Source: Eggerthella lenta DSM 2243 (GTDB lineage: Bacteria > Actinomycetota > Coriobacteriia > Coriobacteriales > Eggerthellaceae). Taken from it: 64,000 nt of DNA. Below the pieces are notes generated by a model. The model worked only from the letters and a program-made list of their open reading frames with translations. It was not told the DNA's origin and searched no databases. Location: contig NC_013204.1 of NCBI RefSeq assembly GCF_000024265.1, positions 876,501 through 940,500 on the forward strand, written 5' to 3'. This document shows positions 7,765 through 14,364 of the stretch, piece after piece (positions within the stretch are counted from its first letter, which is position 1; each line of letters starts with the position of its first letter). The position numbers and the translations under genes were made by a program.

Positions 7765-9756
7765 CTAGGCGCTCATGCGCTTCGTCTCTTGGATGAGTTC
7801 GTGCACCACGGAAGGCTCGGACAGCGTGGAGATGTCGCACAGATCCTCCGTCTCCTGCGCGGCGATTTTCCGCAGGATGCGTCTCATGATTTTACCGCTG
7901 CGCGTTTTCGGCAGCGCGTTGGCGAAATGGATGACATCGGGCGTGGCGATGGGCCCGATGATCTCCCGTACGTGCACGAACAGGCGGTCGCGCAGGTCGG
8001 CGTCGATGACCGTTCCCTCTTTGACGGTGATGTAGGCATAGATGCCCTCGCCCTTCACCGGATGCGGGTACCCTACGACGGCTGCTTCTGCGACCTGCGA
8101 GTACGAGACGAGCGCGCTTTCGACTTCGGCCGTGCCGATGCGGTGGCCCGACACGTTCATCACGTCGTCGATGCGACCCGTGATCCAGAAGTAGCCATCC
8201 TCGTCTCGATAGGCGCCATCGCCCGTGAGGTAGTAGCCGGGGGTGGGGAAGTACACGTCTTTGTGAGCCTTCGCGTTGCCGTACACGCCCAGCATCATGC
8301 CCGGCCATGGCCTCGTCAGCACGAGGCTCCCGCGCTCGCCGGCATCGGCCTCGGCTCCGTCCGCTCCGATGACCCTCGGTTCTATGCCGAAGAACGGTAG
8401 CGCCGCCGATCCTGGCTTCATGTCCACTGCGCCGGGTATCGAGGTGATCATGATGCCGCCCGTCTCGGTTTGCCACCACGTGTCGACGATGGGGCACATG
8501 CTGTGACCGACGGTGGAGTAGTACCACATCCAAGCCTTCGAGGTGATGGGCTCGCCTACCGAGCCGAGCAGCCGCAAGGTCGAGATGTCGTGCTCGTTCA
8601 CCCAGCGGTCGCCGTCTTTCATCATGGAGCGCACTGCGGTCGGGGCCGTGTACAGGATGTTGACGCCGAACTTCTCAACGATCTCCCAGAAACGGTCGGG
8701 CTTGGGGAAGTTGGGCACGCCTTCGAACATGAGCGACGTCGTTCCGTTCGACAACGGCCCGTACACGAGGTAGGAATGACCGGTGATCCAGCCGGCGTCG
8801 GCCGTGCACCAGAAAATGTCATGCTCTTTGAGGTCGAACACGTACTTCGAGGTGAGGGTGGCGTAAAGCAGATAGCCGCCGGTGCCATGCAGGATGCCCT
8901 TCGGTTTCGCCGTGCTGCCGCTCGTGTAGAGGATGAACAGGGGATCGTTCGCTTCCATCCGCTCCGGCTCGCATTGGGGCGCCTCGGGAGCAAGCACGTC
9001 GTCCCACCAGAAATCGCGCCCCGCCTTCATGGCTGTGCGTTTCTCGATGCGGCGTACGACGACGCAGCTCTCGACCTGGGGGCACATGTCAAGGGCTTTA
9101 TCGCAGATTTCCTTGAGTCTCAGGATCTTGCCCGAACGGTATCCGTAGTTTGACGTGATGACCACCGTGGCACCCGAGTCGACGATGCGATCCTTCAGCG
9201 ATTCGGCGCTCAGGCCGCTGAACACCACGCAGTGGATAGCGCCGATGCGAGCGCACGCCAGCATGCTGATCGCGAGTTGGGGGACCATGGGCATGTACAG
9301 CACCACGCGATCGCCCTTTCGCACGCCGAGGCGGCGGAGCATGTTCGCCGCCTTGCACACCTCGCGATGCAGACGCTGGTAAGTGTAGACGTCCACTTCT
9401 TCGGTGGGCTCGCCCTGCCAGATGAGCGCGGCTTTGTTCCTGCGCGGCCCGTTCAGGTGGCGATCGATGCAGTTGCAAGATGCGTTAAGCTCCCCGCCGC
9501 GGAAGTAGCGCACGAACGGCTCATCCGAATCGAAATCGTATTCCTCGACGGCGTCCCACGGTTTGAACCAGTCAAGGTGCTCGGTGGCCATATCGGCCCA
9601 AAAAGCCTCAGGATCGGCGATGGAACGGCTGTACATGGCGTCGTAGTCCTGCCGGCTTTTGATGAGGGCGTTGTAGCTGAATTCGGGCGAGGGCTCGATG
9701 GACGTTTCGTTTTGGAGCATTTGTCTGACGAAGGCGTTGCGGGTGTTGCGGTTCAT
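7765..9756 (-). CDS. acsA: Acetyl-CoA synthetase (AMP-forming)
   Basis: 663-residue acyl-adenylate enzyme converting acetate, ATP and CoA to acetyl-CoA, AMP and PPi. Domains: the ACS N-terminal domain (about 15-75, SRQDYDAMYSRSIADPEAFW), the AMP-binding core with the P-loop-like YTSGSTAKPKGI, and a C-terminal mobile domain with GRIDDVMNVSGHRIGTAEVE and KTRSGKIMRRIL. Lys622 in SGKIMRR is the usual acetylation-regulated lysine. The P-loop reads GSTAKPKG rather than the common GTTGKPKG. The start at 9756 has AAGGGAG upstream. The gene lies 41 bases downstream of the helical-repeat gene in one probable operon. Confidence 0.95.
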   Translation of the reverse strand: MNRNTRNAFVRQMLQNETSIEPSPEFSYNALIKSRQDYDAMYSRSIADPEAFWADMATEHLDWFKPWDAVEEYDFDSDEPFVRYFRGGELNASCNCIDRHLNGPRRNKAALIWQGEPTEEVDVYTYQRLHREVCKAANMLRRLGVRKGDRVVLYMPMVPQLAISMLACARIGAIHCVVFSGLSAESLKDRIVDSGATVVITSNYGYRSGKILRLKEICDKALDMCPQVESCVVVRRIEKRTAMKAGRDFWWDDVLAPEAPQCEPERMEANDPLFILYTSGSTAKPKGILHGTGGYLLYATLTSKYVFDLKEHDIFWCTADAGWITGHSYLVYGPLSNGTTSLMFEGVPNFPKPDRFWEIVEKFGVNILYTAPTAVRSMMKDGDRWVNEHDISTLRLLGSVGEPITSKAWMWYYSTVGHSMCPIVDTWWQTETGGIMITSIPGAVDMKPGSAALPFFGIEPRVIGADGAEADAGERGSLVLTRPWPGMMLGVYGNAKAHKDVYFPTPGYYLTGDGAYRDEDGYFWITGRIDDVMNVSGHRIGTAEVESALVSYSQVAEAAVVGYPHPVKGEGIYAYITVKEGTVIDADLRDRLFVHVREIIGPIATPDVIHFANALPKTRSGKIMRRILRKIAAQETEDLCDISTLSEPSVVHELIQETKRMSA

Positions 9757-9797
9757 TGAGGACTCCCTTCTGCGCGGACGCGAGAAATCGAAAAGGA

Positions 9798-10391
9798 TCA
9801 GGCCACCATCGGGTAGTGGTCGGGGGCGCAGGCGCCGATGCTCGACAGCAGGTCGGGACGGCGATGCGCGAGGTGGGCGCAAGCGTCTTCGAGCAATACG
9901 GTCTCGTGGATGCTCGTGCAGGAGTACAGAGCCTCGCACAGCGCGCCTACCGAGGTGACGTCGCAGTGGGAAGGCCAATCGTAATCGCTCATGTCCATGA
10001 GCGCGACTGCGAAGGCGATGAGGCTCTTCTCGCTCAAACAGGCGACGAGGCGCTGCGCGTCGCGAACGTCGAGGGGCGTGCGATCGCATAGCTCGTCGAT
10101 GCGGTGCAGCGCGTTTCTCCTGACGAAGCTGGGACCATTGCCGGCGGCGATGGCAAGCAGGAGGTCGATGTCGTCGATGGAAGATACGGCTACGATCTTG
10201 GCTACGCGGCTCACGTCGACGTTCGAGAGAAAGGCCATAAGCTCGGGGTCGCGCATCTCGCTCAGCGCCGCGCGCAGAGCCTCGCCGCGGAGTTTCCCGA
10301 TGGAAACGGCCTTCCGGGCGCTGACTGCGTCGAGCAGTTCGTTCGAGGTCCAGAGTTTCCGTACGCTCATCTCTTTGTTCGCTACCTTCAT
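9798..10391 (-). CDS. Unknown helical-repeat protein encoded ahead of acs
   Basis: 197 residues, mostly alpha-helical, with recurrent Leu/Ala-rich helices (for example SRVAKIVAVSSIDDIDLLLAI and FVRRNALHRIDELCD) that resemble degenerate HEAT-like repeats. There is no signal peptide or membrane helix. Strong AGGAGG before the ATG and the 41-base gap to acsA make a two-gene operon likely, suggesting a regulatory or scaffolding role toward acetate activation. I do not recognise a defined family. Confidence 0.6.
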   Translation of the reverse strand: MKVANKEMSVRKLWTSNELLDAVSARKAVSIGKLRGEALRAALSEMRDPELMAFLSNVDVSRVAKIVAVSSIDDIDLLLAIAAGNGPSFVRRNALHRIDELCDRTPLDVRDAQRLVACLSEKSLIAFAVALMDMSDYDWPSHCDVTSVGALCEALYSCTSIHETVLLEDACAHLAHRRPDLLSSIGACAPDHYPMVA

Positions 10392-10461
10392 TGTCGTCCT
10401 CCTCTTCGTTCGATGGGAATGGGGATCGGATTCGCGCGGTGACGTACAGCCATCATGGGGG

Positions 10462-10476
10462 CTGTAACGATTACAG
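10462..10476. promoter_or_regulatory. Perfect palindrome upstream of the acs operon, candidate operator
   Basis: CTGTAACGATTACAG is a 6-3-6 inverted repeat. On the minus strand TTGACC lies immediately upstream, as a possible -35, so a bound protein would occupy the spacer of the acs-operon promoter. The -10 is not convincing. The regulator is unknown. Confidence 0.5.
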
Positions 10477-10545
10477 GGTCAACGAGCGCGCGGCGACTAT
10501 GCCCGCGATTGGCGGGTTCTCGGCTGCGAACGGCGATTTACATGC

Positions 10546-11466
10546 TTAGAACAGGCTCGTCTGCGCTCCCATAGGTTGGGAGGGCTTGTAGGTGGCGACG
10601 ATGTCGGACATGCGCCAAAGCAGGCCGTGCTGCTTGCACAGCGAGCGGAAGAGGGCGCGGTTCTCGGTTGCGCGGGGGCTGTTGCAGAAGTATCGGTCGC
10701 CGAATGCCGCGCGATAGCGCTCGGGTAGCGTGGGATCCGCGGCTGCGATGCGGTCGAGGAAGTGGTCGCGCTGGCGGTCGCGCATGGTGACGCCCGTCAT
10801 ATGGTAGACGAACCGCGCGCCGGCCGCTGCCGCGCCTTCCACCACGCCGCGCACCGTGGCATCGTCGTCCGTCACAAACGGCAGCGTCGGCGTGAATAGC
10901 ACGCCGCAGAACACCCCGGCGTCCGCCAGCTCGGCCAGCGCGGCGAAGCGCTCGCTAGGCGAGGGCGCGTGCGGTTCGATGATGCGCGCCAGCTGGTCGT
11001 CGGCCGTGGTGACGGTGATCTTCGCGATGGCCCCGCCCGCCGCTCCGATGGCGCTCAGCACGTCGATGTCGCGCGTGATAAGCGTGCTCTTCGTGTCCAC
11101 CGACACGCCGAAGCCGAATTCCTCGATCAGCTCCAACGCACCGCGCGTTACGCGCAGAGTGCGCTCGAACGGGTTGTACGTGTCGGACATGGCGCCGACG
11201 CCCACGATGCCTCGCACGCGGCGGCTGCGCAGTTCGCGCCGCAGGATGGCCAATGCGTCGAACTTGACGCTCACCTGGTTGAAGTCGTCGATGCGGTAGC
11301 ATTCGCTTCGGCTGTCGCAGTAGATGCAGCCGTGGCAGCAGCCGCGGTACAAGTTCATGTTGTAGTCGATGCCGAACCATTCGTTGCCGCCCGCGCGCAC
11401 TTTCTGGAGGATCGAGCGCGCGCGGACGACGGGGCAGGGCGCGGCGGCAGAGGCCGCGTCGCTCAT
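10546..11466 (-). CDS. SplB-like radical SAM protein
   Basis: 306-residue radical SAM protein of the spore-photoproduct-lyase-like group (COG1533). The cluster motif is GCCHGCIYCDSRSEC (about 46-60), with C-x3-C-x2-C spacing and a preceding N-L-Y-R. Later segments VGAMSDTYNPFE and KITVTTADDQLARIIEPHAPSP are family hallmarks. The organism type is not a spore former and members of this group outside Firmicutes have uncertain substrates, so true photoproduct repair should not be assumed. The start overlaps the stop of the upstream GyrI-like gene by four bases (ATGA). Confidence 0.85.
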   Translation of the reverse strand: MSDAASAAAPCPVVRARSILQKVRAGGNEWFGIDYNMNLYRGCCHGCIYCDSRSECYRIDDFNQVSVKFDALAILRRELRSRRVRGIVGVGAMSDTYNPFERTLRVTRGALELIEEFGFGVSVDTKSTLITRDIDVLSAIGAAGGAIAKITVTTADDQLARIIEPHAPSPSERFAALAELADAGVFCGVLFTPTLPFVTDDDATVRGVVEGAAAAGARFVYHMTGVTMRDRQRDHFLDRIAAADPTLPERYRAAFGDRYFCNSPRATENRALFRSLCKQHGLLWRMSDIVATYKPSQPMGAQTSLF

Positions 11467-12167
11467 GCGGACGCGGGCTTCACGGGATGGCGGATCACCG
11501 TCTTGAGGTTCTCCGGCTTGGTGCGGCGCGGATCGCCCAGGTAGATCTCGTGGTGCAGGCGCACTGCGGGCACGCCTCCGTGCGCATCGAGCGCGTCCAG
11601 CATGGCCTCGCTGCTCGCTGGGTTCGCGATGTCGTCGACCATCCTGGACGCGGCGACGAACTCCTCCATCTGCGCGATGGTGGCGGGCTCGTCGTCGTAC
11701 GGTCCCTTGTGCATGATCTGCGCGCACGGTCCTTCGGCGAACCGCACGAGGCGGGCTCGCCGCAGATCGAGCTCGGGCTTCTTCGCCGCGACCTGCTCGG
11801 CGGCCCAGGCGAACACTTCGGGCGTGACGAAGTCGGGCTGGCGGATGAGCGAGATCCAAGAGAGCGCGTCCTTGTCCAAAATGCGCTGCCCGTCGAACGC
11901 TTCGTCGCTTGTCCACCACAGGCCTTCGAGCGGAGGCACCGTGTAGTCGAAGTAGCCGTCGGGCTGCCAGGCACCCATCTTCGACATCTTGACGGTGTAC
12001 GAGAAGGCGTACAGCAGGCCCATCGCACCGGCGTACGAGCCGTTTTCCTCGTTCGGGTTGCCCGTGCCGGCCACGGCGATGAAGCTCATGGGCGGCACGT
12101 CGATGAGCTCGGGCTTGGTCTTCGGCAGGTAGAGGTCCTTGTACTCTTTCTTGAAATCGAACGCCAT
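11463..12167 (-). CDS. GyrI-like small-molecule-binding domain protein
   Basis: 234-residue stand-alone GyrI-like/SOUL-type ligand-binding protein (COG4832 type). The N-terminus FKKEYKDLYLPKTKPELIDV followed by P-P-M-S-F-I-A-V-A-G-T-G-N-P is characteristic, as are VPPLEGLWW and CAQIMHKGPYDDEPATI. There is no DNA-binding domain. Such proteins bind or hydrolyse hydrophobic toxic compounds. GAAGGAGG precedes the ATG at 12167. Translational coupling to the radical SAM gene suggests the pair act together. Confidence 0.85.
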   Translation of the reverse strand: MAFDFKKEYKDLYLPKTKPELIDVPPMSFIAVAGTGNPNEENGSYAGAMGLLYAFSYTVKMSKMGAWQPDGYFDYTVPPLEGLWWTSDEAFDGQRILDKDALSWISLIRQPDFVTPEVFAWAAEQVAAKKPELDLRRARLVRFAEGPCAQIMHKGPYDDEPATIAQMEEFVAASRMVDDIANPASSEAMLDALDAHGGVPAVRLHHEIYLGDPRRTKPENLKTVIRHPVKPASA

Positions 12168-12192
12168 GCTTCCTCCTTCAGTTCCCGTCGGC

Positions 12193-12312
12193 TTACTCGG
12201 CGATCTCGCGCTGCAGCTTCTTCGTGAGCTTGCCGAACACGAGGCTGTACGAGTGATCGCACAGGTCGCGTAGCAGCTCGTCGGGCACATCGCCGATCCA
12301 GTCGTGTCCCAT
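12193..12312 (-). pseudogene. 39-residue MmcQ/YjbR-like C-terminal remnant or small protein
   Basis: MGHDWIGDVPDELLRDLCDH continuing with SYSLVFGKLTKKLQREIAE and a TAA stop. This resembles the C-terminal end of MmcQ/YjbR-family DNA-binding proteins (the V-P-D-E-L-L...D-H-S-Y..V..K-L pattern). A full family member is about 110-120 residues, so this is a truncated relic or a minimal stand-alone piece. GAGGAG lies five bases before the ATG, so it may still be translated. It lies 25 bases upstream of the GyrI-like gene on the same strand. Confidence 0.5.
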
Positions 12313-12400
12313 CGGGGCTCCTCGTCGGTTTAAGGTCTCGAGCCAGTATGACAGGTGCGGCGGTCCCGCGCACGCGAGACCGCCTCCGCGACGGGCGCGT

Positions 12401-12868
12401 TTACCTGAGCGCTACGAACACGTCGATGTCGGCGCAGGACATGTCCTCGCCGGGCAGGTACGCCTCGAAGTCCACGGTGAACGCGCGCTGCGCCCCCAGC
12501 TCCTCGTCGGCCCAGATCTCCTCCCAGGCTTTCTGGACGCTGGTCACGCAGTCGCCGCCGCGGATAGCGATCTTCGCGTAGCGGCCTGCGGCGATGGTCT
12601 GCGCCTCCATGCCCTCGGGCGCCTCGGCGGGCGTCTCGCAGCCCACGAGCAGCTCGTAGCTCATGTCGCTCATGTCGTAGCCGTAGTACAGCGCGAAGCA
12701 GCCGTAGGGCACGACGCGCACCTCGGAGATGGTGCGATCAAGGCCCTCGCCCATGAAGCGCTGCCACAGCTGGCCGATGACGGTCGTTTCCTCGGGCGAG
12801 TTGTTGGACGTGCGGACGGTGGGACCGACGATGGTGCGTGCGGGAAGCTCGACGATTTCGTAGTGCAT
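12401..12868 (-). CDS. GyrI-like/AraC effector-binding domain protein
   Basis: 155-residue stand-alone effector-binding domain (Rob/GyrI fold). The start M-H-Y-E-I-V-E-L-P-A-R-T-I-V-G is the classic first strand. Y-G-C-F-A-L-Y-Y-G-Y-D and AQTIAAGRYAKIAIRG are typical internal strands, with acidic residues placed as in drug-binding members. There is no HTH. This is the second such domain within 1.5 kb, pointing to a locus for handling hydrophobic small molecules. AAAGGAC precedes the ATG. Confidence 0.85.
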   Translation of the reverse strand: MHYEIVELPARTIVGPTVRTSNNSPEETTVIGQLWQRFMGEGLDRTISEVRVVPYGCFALYYGYDMSDMSYELLVGCETPAEAPEGMEAQTIAAGRYAKIAIRGGDCVTSVQKAWEEIWADEELGAQRAFTVDFEAYLPGEDMSCADIDVFVALR

Positions 12869-12919
12869 GGTTTCGTGTCCTTTCGTTGGATATGCTGACT
12901 AGGACACGATACCGAACAG

Positions 12920-12944
12920 AACCGGACAGGGCATGTCCGGTTTT
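12920..12944 (+). terminator. Terminator-like hairpin in a divergent gap
   Basis: AACCGGACA (12920-12928) pairs perfectly with 12934-12942 and is followed by T-T. It looks like a rho-independent terminator on the plus strand, yet no plus-strand gene ends here. It may instead be an operator, or a leader hairpin of the minus-strand GyrI-like gene. Confidence 0.4.
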
Positions 12945-13024
12945 ACGAGAAAGATGCCGTGCGCGCTCGTCGGGTAGGAGCGTTGCCAAACCGGGCGTTT
13001 TCTGCCATCTTGTCGCAAGCCTAT

Positions 13025-13055
13025 GACCAGGTGAAACAGTATGTTTCTCCTGGTC
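13025..13055. repeat. Long imperfect inverted repeat
   Basis: GACCAGGTGAAAC (13025-13037) pairs with 13043-13055 with a single T-T mismatch around a five-base loop AGTAT. It lies in the divergent gap; its role is unknown. Confidence 0.6.
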
Positions 13056-13213
13056 AGAAGCGTGGTAAAAAACGACCGTATTGGTAATGTGGCTGCCCCG
13101 ACTGCCCCTCGCGGCGCGGTTCGCGTTGCAAGTTGATGGCGTTTTCCGAGGCGGCGCCCACTTGTGCTATCCTGTTCCGCTGCGAAGCAACCGATCGAGC
13201 GAAATGCGGGCCC

Positions 13214-14116
13214 ATGGAATTCAGAACGCTGCACTTGGAAGATAAAGCCGCCGTCAACGACGTGCTCCTGCCCCTCGGCCGCAACGATTCCGCGCTCGGG
13301 TTCGCCAACCTCTACTCGCTTACCGAGAAGTACGGAACGCAGATCGCGCTCGAGGACGGCGTGCTCTACGTGCGCCAGCTCGATCGCATCCCCGGCGCCG
13401 TCGCGTACTATCCGCCGCTGGGCACGCTCGACATCGCCGACGACGTGCGCACGCTCATGCGCGAGGCGCAAGCCGAAGGTCGCAGGCTGCACCTCGTGGG
13501 CCTGTCGCCGAAGGAGAAGGAGCAGCTCGAGGCCGACCTGCCGGGTGCCTTCGAATTCTCTTCCGACCGCAACTTCGCCGACTACCTCTACCTTACGAAG
13601 ACTATCGCGGCTTACGAGGGCCCGGGCCTGGCGAAGAAGCGCCGAGAGACGAACAAGTTCTTCCAGCTGTACGGCAGCGAGGCGTCCTTCGAGCCCATCG
13701 CCCTCGACCATATGGACGAGCTGCGCGCCTACCAGCAGGTTTGGTTCGAGACGAGCCGCCGTCGCGGCACCGACGAGCACCCCCTCGAGCTGGAGCATCG
13801 AAAGATCCTGCTCGACATGAACCACTTCGAGGAGCTCGACCTCGACGGCATCCTCTTGCGCATCGGCGGCACCGTCGAAGGCTACGCGTACGGCAGCGTG
13901 CTGCCCGGCGGCGCGTTCGACGTTATGGTGCTCAAGGGCAACCTCGACTTCCGTTTCGTGTGGCGAGCCCTTCTGCGCGAGCTCGCGCGCTACTGCGTCG
14001 ACAAGGCGACCTACCTCAACCTGGAAGAGGATCTCGGCCTGCCCGGCCTGCGCGAGAACAAGCTGAGCTACCAGCCCTGCGCCCTCATGGAAAAGTACCA
14101 AGGCCGCTTGCTCTAG
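13214..14116 (+). CDS. DUF2156 domain protein (phosphatidylglycerol lysyltransferase C-terminal-like)
   Basis: 300-residue protein with the tandem GNAT-like fold of DUF2156, the soluble catalytic module related to MprF. Landmarks are SALGFANLYSLTEKYGTQIA (about 26-45), the polar core AKKRRETNKFF, EGYAYGSVLPGGAFDVMVLK, and the C-terminal YLNLEEDLGLPGLRENKLSY and P-C-A-L-M-E-K. It lacks the membrane flippase domain of MprF, so it is a stand-alone acyl/aminoacyl-transferase-like protein with unknown acceptor. The start at 13214 (no strong Shine-Dalgarno) is supported by the family N-terminus; an upstream in-frame ATG at 13133 would precede the likely promoter. Confidence 0.85.
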   Translation: MEFRTLHLEDKAAVNDVLLPLGRNDSALGFANLYSLTEKYGTQIALEDGVLYVRQLDRIPGAVAYYPPLGTLDIADDVRTLMREAQAEGRRLHLVGLSPKEKEQLEADLPGAFEFSSDRNFADYLYLTKTIAAYEGPGLAKKRRETNKFFQLYGSEASFEPIALDHMDELRAYQQVWFETSRRRGTDEHPLELEHRKILLDMNHFEELDLDGILLRIGGTVEGYAYGSVLPGGAFDVMVLKGNLDFRFVWRALLRELARYCVDKATYLNLEEDLGLPGLRENKLSYQPCALMEKYQGRLL

Positions 14117-14305
14117 CGCTACCACAGCAGAAGAATTGCGCAAGGTCGGTGAATCGTCGCGCGACCGTCGAGTCGCCGTGAGGGCGTCGTCGCCCGATGC
14201 TGATTCCTCGCCGGCTTTCGGACGGGCTCGTTGTCGGAACTTTTTCGTCGAGGCAGTTCGCTAGAGGGGGAGGGGGGATATTCCGCCTGACGTCGCATGG
14301 CGTCC

Positions 14306-14349
14306 CTACAGTCGAGCGCCCCGGTTTCGGCCGGGGCGCTCGACTGTAG
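14306..14349. terminator. 19-bp inverted repeat between convergent genes
   Basis: CTACAGTCGAGCGCCCCGG (14306-14324) pairs perfectly with 14331-14349 around a six-base loop. It lies 16 bases past the stop of the surface-protein gene and downstream of the DUF2156 gene, so it is a probable bidirectional terminator. Confidence 0.8.
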
Positions 14350-14364
14350 CAGGAACGAGGGGAG

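Larger units (their letters stand above)
12869..13213. other. Divergent intergenic region with two large hairpins
   Basis: 345 bases between divergent genes with no coding signal. It holds the two inverted repeats annotated at 12920-12944 and 13025-13055. A TATCCT -10-like element near 13165 could drive the DUF2156 gene. Confidence 0.6.

Noticed and set aside
11463-12290. Longer start for the GyrI-like gene (276 codons)
   Set aside because: The extra N-terminus is Ser/Arg-rich shadow of the YjbR-like fragment; GAAGGAGG before 12167 and the family N-terminus fix the shorter start.
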